NCBI GenBank assembly: GCA_050015055.1
Contig: JBEKCD010000006.1
Span: forward strand, 124,001-188,000
Direction: 5' to 3'
DNA length: 64,000 nt
From: JBEKCD01 sp050015055
GTDB lineage: Archaea > Thermoproteota > Bathyarchaeia > Bathyarchaeales > Bathycorpusculaceae
Position numbers and translations under genes: made by a program. Every line of letters begins with the position of its first letter. The stretch's first letter is position 1. Under the pieces are notes generated by a model that saw nothing but the letters and a program-made list of their open reading frames with translations, made no database searches and was not told the origin of the DNA. Below, in pieces: positions 16,246-25,025 of this stretch.

Positions 16246-16413
16246 ATGACCGTGGAAAAATGGGAATGTACAGTTTGCGGTTACATCTACGATCCAGCAG
16301 TAGGAGATCCCGAACACGGCATAAAAACTGGGACGCCCTTTGAGGCTCTGCCCGATGACTGGGTCTGTCCGGTCTGCGGAGTTCCCAAGGACCAGTTTGT
16401 CAAAAAAGAATGA
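16246..16413 (+). CDS. Rubredoxin
   Basis: A 55-residue rubredoxin starting ATG 16246 (MTVEKWECTVCGYIYDP). The Fe(Cys)4 site is Cys8, Cys11, Cys41 and Cys44 (CTVCGY and CPVCGVPKDQF), and the conserved core GDPEHGIKTGTPFEALPDDW is present. It carries single electrons, classically to superoxide reductase, rubrerythrin or diiron flavoproteins; here its partner is not in the window. It has its own TATA region and is followed by the nrdJ promoter. Confidence 0.95.
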   Translation: MTVEKWECTVCGYIYDPAVGDPEHGIKTGTPFEALPDDWVCPVCGVPKDQFVKKE

Positions 16414-16441
16414 AAAACTCGCCTTTTATGGGCAGAAGTTC

Positions 16442-16460
16442 TTTTTATAAACTTTATATT
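16442..16460 (+). promoter_or_regulatory. TATA-type promoter for ribonucleotide reductase
   Basis: Two overlapping A/T boxes, TTTTTATAAA and CTTTATATT, end about 31 nt before the ATG at 16491. Either could set the transcription start. Confidence 0.5.
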
Positions 16461-16490
16461 CTGAGGGTAACGAGTTTGAGTTGATCGAAC

Positions 16491-18584
16491 ATGCCCATTA
16501 CGAAGATCAGAAAAAGGGACGGAAGGGTCGTTGATTTTGACCCACGACGCATCAGAGATGCAATCTACAAGGCTTTCATCGCTGTGGAACTTCAGGACGG
16601 CGAGAAAGCTGAAATCGTGACGAAAGAGGTTATCAGGCTCCTGGAGCAGAAGTTCGAGGGACAGGTTTCTTCCGTCGAAGATGCGCAAGACACCGTTGTA
16701 AGGGTTTTGAAGGAAAAAGGTCACGGAAACGTCGCCGAGAGCTATCAAGCCTACAGGGAGAAAAAGCAGGAAATCAGGAAGTTGAGACAGAAACTGGAAA
16801 TTGAAGAGCCCAAGTTAACCGTGAATGCGCTTGAAGTCTTGAGGCAGAGGTATCTTCTCAGGGACGAAGATGAAAGAATCGTAGAGTCCCCTGCTGAGCT
16901 CTTTAAAAGAGTGGCTCTGGCAGTGGCGGCTGCTGACAGTAACTACGGCGGGAATCCAAACGAAACTGAAAACATATTCTATGGAATGATGTCAAGGCTT
17001 GAGTTCATCCCGAACACTCCGACTCTCTTTAACGCTGGGACGCGGCTGGGCCAATTGTCGGCGTGCTTCGTCCTGCCGGTTGAAGATTCGCTGGAAGGCA
17101 TTTTCACGTCTGCAAAGAACATGGCCTTGATAGAGCAGAGTGGGGGAGGAGTCGGTTTTGATTTTTCCAGGCTCAGACCCAAGGGCGACATAGTCAAGTC
17201 AACCAAGGGAGTAGCGTCTGGACCCGTGAGTTTCATGCGAATCTTTGACACGGGCACGGAAATCATAAAGGCCGGGGGAAAACGCAGAGGCGCAATGATG
17301 GCAGTATTAAGAGTCGACCACCCGGATATTATCGAGTTCATAACGTCCAAACAGCAGCCTGGGTTCTTGTCAAACTTCAACATTTCAGTCGCGGTGACCG
17401 ACGACTTCATGAAGGCGGTTGAGGAGAACGACGAGTACTGGCTGGTCAACCCTCGTAACAAGGAGAAGACCAAGAAGCTAATGGCAAAAGAGGTTTGGGA
17501 CTTGATGGCGAAGTCCGCTTGGATGAGCGGCGACCCCGGCGTTATATTCATCGACGAAATCAACAGACACAACCCAACTCCGCAAGTGGGAAAGATAGAG
17601 TCCACAAATCCTTGCGGCGAGCAGCCGCTGCTTCCCTACGAGTCTTGCAACTTGGGTTCCATCAACCTGTCCCACATGGTCGTGGACGGAAAGATAGATT
17701 GGGAGAAACTCGGGGAAACTGTTAGGAACGCAGTGCATTTTCTTGACAACGTGATTGACGCGAACAAGTATCCTTTGAAGGAAATTGAGGATATTACGCT
17801 GGCGAATAGGAAGATAGGCTTAGGCGTGATGGGTTTCGCAGACATGCTTGTCAAGCTTGGGATTCCTTGTGATTCCGAACAGGCCTTGAAGGTGGGCGAT
17901 GATATCATGAAGTTCATTGAAGAGGAAGGGCACAGGCGATCTGAGGAGCTGGGCCAACAGCGAGGATCTTTCCGTAACTTTGAGGGCAGCATCTGGAGAG
18001 ACAAGCATTCAGCGCTCAGAAATTCCACGGTCACAACCATTGCGCCCACAGGAACCATAAGCATAATTGCCGGCTGCTCTTCAGGCATTGAACCGATTTT
18101 CGCAATTTCCTTCATAAGGAACGTTCTGAACGGGACAAGACTGTTTGAGACTAATCCGCTGTTTGAAATGATGGCCAAAGAAAAAGGCTTCTACAGTGCA
18201 AAACTCCTTGAGGAGATAGCTCAGACCGGCTCAGTTCAGAAGATTGATGGGGTTCCCGAGGATGTGAAGAGGCTCTTTGGGACGGCCTTGGACATCGCAC
18301 CTGAATGGCACGTACGGATGCAGGCTGTGTTTCAGAAATACACCGACAATGCTGTGTCAAAGACCGTTAACCTGCCCTCGGAAGCCACGGTTGAAGACGT
18401 TAGGAAAATCTACGAGCTGGCTTGGAGGCTGAAATGCAAGGGAGTTACCGTCTTCAGGTATGGCAGCAAACCAGAACAAGTGCTGTACATCGGGGAGATA
18501 AAGACGGACAAGGGCAAGTTTCTGTCTTTGGAACCGGAATATTCAGGGGGATGTCCGACTAAGAACTGCCCATTCCCAAGCTGA
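16491..18584 (+). CDS. nrdJ: Class II (adenosylcobalamin) ribonucleoside reductase
   Basis: A 697-residue single-chain reductase making deoxynucleotides. An N-terminal ATP-cone (1-90, ITKIRKRDGRVVDFDPRRI) provides allosteric control. The barrel has the NTPTLFNAG and GGGVGFDFSRLRP signatures and STNPCGEQPL, with catalytic Cys375 and its Glu. TVTTIAPTGTISIIAGCSSGIEP is the second substrate loop. The C-terminal pair CPTKNC re-reduces the active site. No radical-chain partner gene (nrdB) or activase (nrdG) is adjacent, in line with B12 dependence. The gene stands alone with its own promoter. Confidence 0.95.
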   Translation: MPITKIRKRDGRVVDFDPRRIRDAIYKAFIAVELQDGEKAEIVTKEVIRLLEQKFEGQVSSVEDAQDTVVRVLKEKGHGNVAESYQAYREKKQEIRKLRQKLEIEEPKLTVNALEVLRQRYLLRDEDERIVESPAELFKRVALAVAAADSNYGGNPNETENIFYGMMSRLEFIPNTPTLFNAGTRLGQLSACFVLPVEDSLEGIFTSAKNMALIEQSGGGVGFDFSRLRPKGDIVKSTKGVASGPVSFMRIFDTGTEIIKAGGKRRGAMMAVLRVDHPDIIEFITSKQQPGFLSNFNISVAVTDDFMKAVEENDEYWLVNPRNKEKTKKLMAKEVWDLMAKSAWMSGDPGVIFIDEINRHNPTPQVGKIESTNPCGEQPLLPYESCNLGSINLSHMVVDGKIDWEKLGETVRNAVHFLDNVIDANKYPLKEIEDITLANRKIGLGVMGFADMLVKLGIPCDSEQALKVGDDIMKFIEEEGHRRSEELGQQRGSFRNFEGSIWRDKHSALRNSTVTTIAPTGTISIIAGCSSGIEPIFAISFIRNVLNGTRLFETNPLFEMMAKEKGFYSAKLLEEIAQTGSVQKIDGVPEDVKRLFGTALDIAPEWHVRMQAVFQKYTDNAVSKTVNLPSEATVEDVRKIYELAWRLKCKGVTVFRYGSKPEQVLYIGEIKTDKGKFLSLEPEYSGGCPTKNCPFPS

Positions 18585-18637
18585 GTTCCCCTCTGAGGCG
18601 CGCACGGCAAATCAGCAGGAATGGTCCAAACGTTTGA

Positions 18638-18901
18638 GTGAAACGAATGGTCAGGAAGATTAGGCGCACGCACATCGGCGAGAACCAAAGGAAGATACTG
18701 GATATATTAAGTAAATATCAAGAGTTGACAGCGAGAGACATAGCCGAGATTCTGTGGGCGAGGGACATAAACTACAAGACGCCAGAATACACTTCGACTC
18801 ACCGTAGCCTTGCAGCTCTCTGCGAAAAAGGTCTGGTCGAGAAGGTCGGAGGCCAACTGAAGTGGCGGAAGACTAAGCGCGCGTCAAGAAAGATGGGCTA
18901 A
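18638..18901 (+). CDS. Winged-helix DNA-binding protein
   Basis: An 87-residue (GTG 18638) or 84-residue (ATG 18647) basic protein. GENQRKILDILSKYQELTARDIAEIL is a helix-turn-helix with wing, followed by HRSLAALCEKGLVEKVGGQLKW, the usual winged-helix recognition and wing order. A strongly basic tail (KTKRASRKMG) follows. It lies 53 nt after nrdJ on the same strand, so it may regulate that gene or simply follow it. Confidence 0.65.
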   Translation: MKRMVRKIRRTHIGENQRKILDILSKYQELTARDIAEILWARDINYKTPEYTSTHRSLAALCEKGLVEKVGGQLKWRKTKRASRKMG

Positions 18902-18933
18902 GCTGCGATCTAACACGCAATTGCGCGCTCATC

Positions 18934-19221
18934 TTAGAAAAATGGTCTGAGTCCAAGGACAAACAGCAAACTCATCGAGACCGCAAAGAAGAGGATTGAG
19001 AGGTAGTACGTCGATTTTTCAGCAAAATGTGCAAGACAGAGTGCAGATGAGCCGAGTGCCAAGGTGAAAAACAAATGGTCAACGACATACAAGTTGAACC
19101 ACGCGTCTCGGACAGCCGGGTAAGTGTAGTTGGGCCACATGTAAAAAATGTAGATGGAGCCAAAGAACAAGATGAGCGAAACTACCAGAATCCACGTAAC
19201 ATTTCTTTCAGGTGCTTCCAA
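18934..19221 (-). CDS. Small membrane protein with three TM helices, unknown
   Basis: About 95 residues with three predicted TM helices: WILVVSLILFFGSIYIFYMW, a second around DHLFFTLALGSSALCLAHF and a third at YLSILFFAVSMSLLFVLGL. The frame runs to an ATG at 19272, but a TATA-like element (minus ACTTTATATTTAT, 19251-19263) lies inside that extension. The TTG at 19221 is about 36 nt from it and gives a better start. No family recognised. Confidence 0.5.
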   Translation of the reverse strand: MEAPERNVTWILVVSLILFFGSIYIFYMWPNYTYPAVRDAWFNLYVVDHLFFTLALGSSALCLAHFAEKSTYYLSILFFAVSMSLLFVLGLRPFF

Positions 19222-19342
19222 GAAGCCGCTTCGTTGTTGATTCTCTCCGCATAAATATAAAGTTATCTCCATAGTGCGCGCTTGACTTAGACTTTTTTAG
19301 GTCAATTTTGTTTGTGCTCAATTGAAGTTTATCCATGTCATT

Positions 19343-19528
19343 TCATTTTATGTTTTTCTTCACAGATTCAATAATTTCTTTTGCTAAAGTAATGTCTCTC
19401 TTTGCCAATTCATTGAATACTATTTTTGCTGATTCCCCGCGCATGCGTACGCGCAAGTGAGGAAACCATTCCTTCATTTTATCATGAATTTCTTGCAAAT
19501 CTTCCATTATCTCTTCTGGTTCTCTCAT
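19343..19528 (-). CDS. Small charged helical protein, 61 aa, unknown
   Basis: Reads MREPEEIMEDLQEIHDKMKE with WFPHLRVRMRGESAKIVFNE and a helical C-terminus. It is rich in Glu/Lys and has predicted amphipathic helices. A TATA-like AAATCTTAAATCGG lies about 40 nt upstream. The size and lack of homology recognition keep confidence low. Confidence 0.4.
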   Translation of the reverse strand: MREPEEIMEDLQEIHDKMKEWFPHLRVRMRGESAKIVFNELAKRDITLAKEIIESVKKNIK

Positions 19529-19632
19529 TTTTGAAACCTGCAGTTTGTCTTCTGTTGCTGTGCCGATTTAAGATTTCTTGATAGGTAAACTGATATAAGA
19601 TGATTGAACCCTAGTAACCGTAGGTTGAATCT

Positions 19633-19914
19633 ATGAAGGATTCGTATCAGGTGCTTGTCGTAGCGGTTGTTTTCTTAGTAATTGGTTTAGGCTTGATGAT
19701 AGGAGCATTGTCCATTCCAATCCCTTCTGTATACAAGACTTTTCTTGGAATACCTTATGATTTCGATCCTGCTTTTGAGTCTTCATTCAGAGAAATGCTA
19801 ACATTGTATGTGTTCGGAATTTTGTTTCTTGGTTTCAGTTTAGGAGTGCTGGGAACAATCGGTTACGTACTTAGACTAGAAAAAAGAATACCTCAAACTC
19901 CACCACCACCTTGA
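19633..19914 (+). CDS. Two-helix membrane protein, unknown
   Basis: A 93-residue protein with an N-terminal TM helix (VLVVAVVFLVIGLGLMIGAL), an extracytoplasmic loop of about 35 residues and a second TM helix (YVFGILFLGFSLGVLGTIGYV), ending in a Pro-rich tail. It resembles the protein encoded at 20101 in layout, and both sit next to the secreted protease gene. Function unknown. Confidence 0.5.
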   Translation: MKDSYQVLVVAVVFLVIGLGLMIGALSIPIPSVYKTFLGIPYDFDPAFESSFREMLTLYVFGILFLGFSLGVLGTIGYVLRLEKRIPQTPPPP

Positions 19915-20100
19915 TTCCTGTACTGAAGACAAATAGGGATACGCATAATGGCAATCTCGCGCGTGCTAGAGACTAACCTCTTCTCCCTTTTTCTTCGTAG
20001 TCTTCTTTCAACTTGACTAGAGCCTTTTGAGTCAAAACCTTTCAAGTGAATTGCGATAGTGTAACTAATAGTGTTTGGAGAACAAGAAAAGGAATGAACA

Positions 20101-20439
20101 TTGAGAGTTGTCGATTACCGATATGACGACTACCGATTCTATGGGGAACTTTGTCTAGCTTTTGGGACACTACTTTTAGTAATCGGAATTGCCTTGCCCA
20201 GTCTTACGGCAATATGGTATACGACTCTTCTAGGCACAACGCAGATTAATTCACCATATCTAGGAGATGGAATAGCCTTAGCCGTTATCAGAATCATTCT
20301 GATAGTGCTCAGACAAATACTCCACAGAGAATATAGATTCAGAATCTGCAGAGACCTATATGACAAAATTCCATCGCCACAACACCCTTTAGCAAGACCC
20401 TTTCATTTGTCCTTACTGCGGTATGACTGGGTCTGTTAG
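20101..20439 (+). CDS. Membrane protein fragment, probably frameshifted
   Basis: A TTG-started 112-residue frame with two hydrophobic segments (LAFGTLLLVIGIALPSLTAIW and ALAVIRIILIVLRQIL). The end of the frame is unconvincing. In the +1 frame the bases from 20402 read FICPYCGMTGSVRPKNQ, a zinc-ribbon-like knuckle, running on past the annotated stop to about 20504. A membrane protein with a cytoplasmic CPYC knuckle was probably the original product, and one or more frameshifts have broken it. Confidence 0.35.
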   Translation: MRVVDYRYDDYRFYGELCLAFGTLLLVIGIALPSLTAIWYTTLLGTTQINSPYLGDGIALAVIRIILIVLRQILHREYRFRICRDLYDKIPSPQHPLARPFHLSLLRYDWVC

Positions 20440-20456
20440 GCCTAAAAATCAGAGGT

Positions 20457-23400
20457 CTATGGATATGTTTTTCCATAGTAACACGCCACAGTTACCATAT
20501 CTGTGAGGCCTATGATGCCGTATGGGGGAGCTGTGTCTGCCAACGGGTTCCAGTTCAAGCTTTCGGGTTCAGAGCCGTAGGCTGAGGCTATTAGCGCAAG
20601 GTCTTCTAGATCAACCTTCATGTTAAGGTTTACATCGCCTGGTATAAGTCTCCAAGGTCTCATTAGAGGATAGCTGTCTGTGTTGTTTTCATCAATAACG
20701 CGTGACTGGTTCCATATTCCAGAATCATCCAGCTCTCCAGCGTCTGGACTTCTCTCTCTATAGTCACTCCAGTAGTTGCCACCAGAAGGATAACCATCGT
20801 CCCAAATATTGACCTGCGAACCTGATAAGCTGACCGAGTGTCCGTTGTTTATGAAGTTGTTATGATACAAACTGTTATTGTTGCAGGGGTCACCCGCTAT
20901 TGAGATGCCAACTCCGTTGCTTCTTATTGTATTACGAGTAATGTTGTTCTCGGAAGAGAATTCTAAATCTATCCCCCATCCTAAAATGAACGTATTCTCT
21001 GACACTATATTGTCTCTAATAGTGTTGTTGTTACATGATTCGGATAGGGCTATGCCAGCCATGCCTTCTGACGCCTCGTTGTCGTTGATGATATTCGCGT
21101 TACAATGAGAGTTCAACCAGATGCCAACAATGTTGTCAACCGCAACGTTACCGTTTATTGTGTTACCATTAGATTCCTCTAGATCAATGCCCACGCCGGT
21201 ATGCGAGACGTATATGTTTGTTACAGCGGAGTTATTCGTATATGCAAATAACAAACCCTGAAAGTTGTTTGTGAGGTTTAGGTTTTTAACGTCAATTCTC
21301 GTACAATTTACGGCAGCCACGTATCCTGCATCAGCAGGGATCGTCTCGTCGTGTTGGTTCACACGATAGTAGATAGGCCTTCCGTCTATCGTATTTGAAG
21401 TATCTATATCTTGAATGTAGTCCGAAACGTCTATTCCTTCGACCTCAAAGTTACAAGTGTTATTATTCATACGATTATTTCTTAGGGCGTTTTTGCCCGA
21501 ATAGTATGACCATATTCCGTCTTGGGAGTTATTTGAGCCAACGTTGCCAATAATCGTGTTATTGCTCGAACCCTCCAGCAGTATGCCGTTAGCTCCATTG
21601 TTTTCCGTTATCGTGTTTCTAACGTTGTTATTGGAAGAATATAAACAGATGCCGGCATCGAACAAGTCAGTCCCACTGTTTCGTACAGTGAGCCCACTGA
21701 CACTCACGTTATCCTCTATGGCTGCCACCACAACCCCGATCCCATCTCCATCAATAACAGTGGTAGTAACGTTTTCTCCAATAACCTCTAAAGGCTTGTC
21801 TACAACCACATGCTCATGGTAGGTTCCTGACGCGACCTGAATGGTGTATCCTATGCTTGCTTCATTTATGGCCTTCTGGATTGTCGGAAAATCGTTAGGG
21901 ACCATGATGATTCTTGAGTATCTGACTATGACGTATTTGGATAGATAGTTGTTTCCTGTCAGTGTTTCGCCTTTTACGGGCGCTACATATAATGTGAGGT
22001 TATATTTTCCTTCAGCTGTCGGACTCCATATACAACTGACCGTAGTTGACGCACCGCTCGCCAAATAGTCAACGGACTTAGAGTCAGCGACACTACCATT
22101 AACTAATAGCTGCGCTGTCATGTTGCTTTCGTTGTTAGTCCCAAAGTTCAACAGAGTGCTGTTGATCGTTGCCGTATCAAAGGGTTTTAGAACACTAGGG
22201 GCCTTCCAGTATAGAAGGGCGACATCATTTTCAGGTAGGGCCTGCTCCACAGCACTTCTTGCGTTGACCCTTCCATATCCGTATTGTTCATCAAATCCGG
22301 GGTTCCCCAAGTCATCGGCCGTATATCGCAGCCGGGCTCTCACCTGATCTCTTGTCATATTCGGGAACTGGCTCCAGATGAGGGCGGCCACACCAGCAAC
22401 GAGGGGACAAGCCATAGAAGTGCCGCTCATATAACTGTAATTCATGGGAAAACCATAAGCATTCAACGTCACATTATATGTCGGCATCGTTGAGTAGATG
22501 CCCACTCCTGGGGCTGCAACTTCAACCCAATCCCCGAAATTTGTGAACGAAGCTGGATTGTCACTCTCGTTTGTCGCTGTCACAGCCACCACCTCTTCAT
22601 AAGCTGCAGGGTAGTGCTTACATTCATTAGCATCGTTTCCAGCCGCGGCGATCACCAGCGCACCATGGTCATAAGCATACTCAACGGCTTCATGAATCAA
22701 TGTGCTCTCTCCGTAACCTCCCCAACTAAGGCTCAGAATGTTAGCCCCCTGATCTACGGCGTGAACTATTGCGTTGGCGAGGTTATCTTCTGACCCAGAC
22801 CCGCTTTGGTCCAATGCTTTCTCAGCCATGATGCGGACTTGGGCCAAGCCCGCTACGCCAATGCTATTATTGAGCACCGCAGCGATGATACCAGCACAGT
22901 GAGTCCCATGTCCATAATCATCCATTGGATCCGTATCATTGTTCACCCAATCGTATCCCAGCGGAACATAGTTGGCAGCTAAATCTGGATGATGCCAGTC
23001 TATCCCTGTATCAATGACTGCCACAAGAACAGAACGATTACCAATCGTGGTGTTCCAAGCGTAATCCGCCTCTATCTTCTGTGGTCCCCACTGCATGCTC
23101 CAATATGGATCGTCAGGGACAAAATCAGCCTTGAATCTCATGTTAGGTTCAATATATCTTGACAATCCTGCGATCTCGACCTTTAATGCAAAAGTGGACC
23201 TAGCTACAGGAGGTATGTCAGCGACCACAGCGGCAATCGTACGATTCATTGAAACGGTGTTAACGATCTTCCCACCGCAACTCATGATGACATTCACAAG
23301 TTCGGCGTAACTGTTTTGTCGCATATCACTTAGCCCAATCACGAGCTCAGCAGAGTTATCGCCCGTAAACGCAGAATCACTCCAGTTTACTTCAGTGTCG

Positions 23401-23690
23401 AAGCCCCATTTAGGGCCAACTTCAAGGGGTAGTTGAGAATCATCCATCAATAGTGTATTCAATCCATTTTTAAGAAAAGATTTCATCGTCGGGGTGGACA
23501 GCCATTCTATTGGAAATTGGGAAATATTGTCCTTTACATATAATATGCCCAACTTTGGTTCAACCAGTCGAATATTGAATGCCAATGTTAACATGCCTAT
23601 TAACAGCAATGATACCAATATTCCAGAAAATATCCTATTTGACACTATTCCTTTCTCCCTTCTGCAGTTAGAAGTAGATGATTCAATCAA
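20457..23690 (-). CDS. Secreted subtilase with beta-helix (NosD-like) and dockerin-like C-terminus
   Basis: A 1077-residue exported protein. A signal/anchor lies at about 20-40, followed by a propeptide-like region. The S8 catalytic triad is Asp227 (AVIDTGID), His261 (GHGTHCAG) and Ser425 (SGTSMACP), with oxyanion Asn352. A CARDB-like domain (about 490-590) is followed by a parallel beta-helix of NosD/pectate-lyase type (about 600-960) with repeated NNNTI and GNV turns. The C-terminus (about 1005-1077) has GDVNLNMKVDLEDL and a second calcium-loop-like half, the pattern of a dockerin. It probably acts outside the cell on protein or glycoprotein, held by the dockerin-like or beta-helix part. 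Its N-linked sequons are dense. Confidence 0.85.
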   Translation of the reverse strand: MIESSTSNCRREKGIVSNRIFSGILVSLLLIGMLTLAFNIRLVEPKLGILYVKDNISQFPIEWLSTPTMKSFLKNGLNTLLMDDSQLPLEVGPKWGFDTEVNWSDSAFTGDNSAELVIGLSDMRQNSYAELVNVIMSCGGKIVNTVSMNRTIAAVVADIPPVARSTFALKVEIAGLSRYIEPNMRFKADFVPDDPYWSMQWGPQKIEADYAWNTTIGNRSVLVAVIDTGIDWHHPDLAANYVPLGYDWVNNDTDPMDDYGHGTHCAGIIAAVLNNSIGVAGLAQVRIMAEKALDQSGSGSEDNLANAIVHAVDQGANILSLSWGGYGESTLIHEAVEYAYDHGALVIAAAGNDANECKHYPAAYEEVVAVTATNESDNPASFTNFGDWVEVAAPGVGIYSTMPTYNVTLNAYGFPMNYSYMSGTSMACPLVAGVAALIWSQFPNMTRDQVRARLRYTADDLGNPGFDEQYGYGRVNARSAVEQALPENDVALLYWKAPSVLKPFDTATINSTLLNFGTNNESNMTAQLLVNGSVADSKSVDYLASGASTTVSCIWSPTAEGKYNLTLYVAPVKGETLTGNNYLSKYVIVRYSRIIMVPNDFPTIQKAINEASIGYTIQVASGTYHEHVVVDKPLEVIGENVTTTVIDGDGIGVVVAAIEDNVSVSGLTVRNSGTDLFDAGICLYSSNNNVRNTITENNGANGILLEGSSNNTIIGNVGSNNSQDGIWSYYSGKNALRNNRMNNNTCNFEVEGIDVSDYIQDIDTSNTIDGRPIYYRVNQHDETIPADAGYVAAVNCTRIDVKNLNLTNNFQGLLFAYTNNSAVTNIYVSHTGVGIDLEESNGNTINGNVAVDNIVGIWLNSHCNANIINDNEASEGMAGIALSESCNNNTIRDNIVSENTFILGWGIDLEFSSENNITRNTIRSNGVGISIAGDPCNNNSLYHNNFINNGHSVSLSGSQVNIWDDGYPSGGNYWSDYRERSPDAGELDDSGIWNQSRVIDENNTDSYPLMRPWRLIPGDVNLNMKVDLEDLALIASAYGSEPESLNWNPLADTAPPYGIIGLTDMVTVACYYGKTYP

Positions 23691-23822
23691 TTAACACTTA
23701 TGGAACGCTCTCTATTACATATTACAGCATAGCTTAAATGCTTCAATCGTTTTTCTATTCTACGCTTCCGACATAATGTTGATAGCTAGTTAGACAATGT
23801 TAGCCTTTTCACCCTTCTTTTA

Positions 23823-24315
23823 CTATCCAAGTTTTTCAGTATTCAAGTGTACATTGGAACCATAAGAGAATACACTGACTATTAGAGCATCAAGTCTATT
23901 ACAAATACACATATCTATTATTAGCAAGAGGCCCGCGGAGAAGGTAGCGATCGCTACTGGATAGATTTCTTCAATATTCAGAAGGTATGCCGAGAATGTG
24001 AGGAAGAAAGTTAAGATGAAGCTCAAGATTCCGGAGAAGAGACCGAAAAGTGAGAGTTTCAAGTGGTTGCCTGTCTTCATGGGCATTGCCACTTCGGTTC
24101 TTATCTCTTCTATTCTCTTTTCATAGTCTGGCCCATACTTGGATGAGGACTTGCTTTTTCTCAGGTCAAAGTGCTCCTAGTTGAAGGTTCTTATTCGGTC
24201 AACGACTCTTCCGTAACGAGTTTGGATTGCAAGGCAAAGGAAGGGCGCAGCCGGAGATTAGAACGTCTGGGGCTATGGTAGCTTGAATCAGCGAGATTAT
24301 CTGGTCGAAGTTCAA
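23823..24315 (-). pseudogene. Decayed DUF2721-like membrane protein gene
   Basis: Minus-strand pieces in different frames build one DUF2721-type protein. FDQIISLIQATIAPDVLISG (from about 24309) is followed, after a frame change, by RYGRVVDRIRTFN. An in-frame TAG (24177-24179) then precedes EHFDLRKSKSSSKYGPDYEK and a 2-TM tail, LFGLFSGILSFILTFFLTF and VAIATFSAGLLLII. DUF2721 proteins have the order SLIxAxIAPxxLISG, NRYGRVxDRIR, then C-terminal TM helices. One frameshift and one nonsense codon indicate a pseudogene. The open 3' part alone (23823-24092) would be an 89-residue two-helix protein. Sequencing error is the alternative. Confidence 0.6.
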
Positions 24316-24390
24316 AGGTCACTCGCCTGTCTCAGTGCTTTGCCTATCTGCGCAAGACTCTATTTAAATCTCCCGCGGCATGTGCGGTCG

Positions 24391-24807
24391 CTACTGTTTT
24401 TCTATCTTGACGTTGTAGGTTGTTTTGACTCCGGCTTTTTCGAAGATCTTGCCAACAGGGCAACCTTTTACTGTCAATTCGTGTAGTCTGTGTACCCTGT
24501 CTTCTGCCAAATCTGTTCTTGCCGTGATATCGAATTTTGTCTCTGTAATAGTTCCTGCTTGTTCGGACTTGACAGCTTCCGCCTTTACCTCCAAGTCCTT
24601 TATGGTCGCCCGCATCTTGTTTGCTGTCAGCATGAATATTGTTGCGTAGCATCCTGCGAAGCTCATTAATGCTAGTTCAAGCGCTGAAGGGCCCATGTTA
24701 GTTCCGTCGCTGTCTTGTTCAAGATCAAGGCAAATGGCATGAGCTCTGCCGTCGTCAACGTCTATCCTATAGTTCTTGACCAGCTTTGCGTTTGCATTCA
24801 ACTTCAT
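24391..24807 (-). CDS. OsmC-family peroxide/thiol protein
   Basis: A 138-residue OsmC-like protein with both redox cysteines, Cys53 (SFAGCYATIF) and Cys116 (VKGCPVGKIF), in the standard positions. OsmC proteins reduce organic hydroperoxides. The minus-strand SD site GGAGGTGAT (24816-24824) is a full match to the anti-SD and fixes the ATG at 24807. The gene is divergent from an Lrp regulator across about 218 bp containing a twin dyad, so the regulator may also act on it. Confidence 0.85.
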   Translation of the reverse strand: MKLNANAKLVKNYRIDVDDGRAHAICLDLEQDSDGTNMGPSALELALMSFAGCYATIFMLTANKMRATIKDLEVKAEAVKSEQAGTITETKFDITARTDLAEDRVHRLHELTVKGCPVGKIFEKAGVKTTYNVKIEKQ

Positions 24808-24971
24808 CGAAATCTATCACCTCCTACGCAAGCTGTTTGTTGAAGGAGTGTTTTCATGGATTTTTCTCTTTGCATAAGACTCGTGGTGCGCATGAGCATC
24901 CTCATTCCTTCTTCAGTCTTACATCTTTTTTGGAGAAAAGGCTTTTATTTTGGTAGTGTTTTTATCTTTTG

Positions 24972-25008
24972 CGTACAAATAAGTACGAAAAACGCACCGA
25001 AAAGTGCG
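24972..25008. promoter_or_regulatory. Twin-dyad operator upstream of the Lrp gene
   Basis: Two perfect 5-bp dyads with 6-nt spacers stand in tandem: CGTAC-AAATAA-GTACG (24972-24987) and CGCAC-CGAAAA-GTGCG (24993-25008). Their centres are 21 bp apart, two helical turns, so both face the same side of the DNA. They lie between the A/T-rich promoter region (TTTTATTTTGG near 24945, TTTTTATC near 24960) and the Lrp ATG at 25026. That is a good position for autorepression by an Lrp-type dimer or octamer. Confidence 0.65.
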
Positions 25009-25025
25009 AAATAGAGTGGTTGTGA

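Noticed and set aside
16979..17605. 208-codon minus-strand open frame
   Set aside because: Antisense to the core of the ribonucleotide reductase; no domain pattern.
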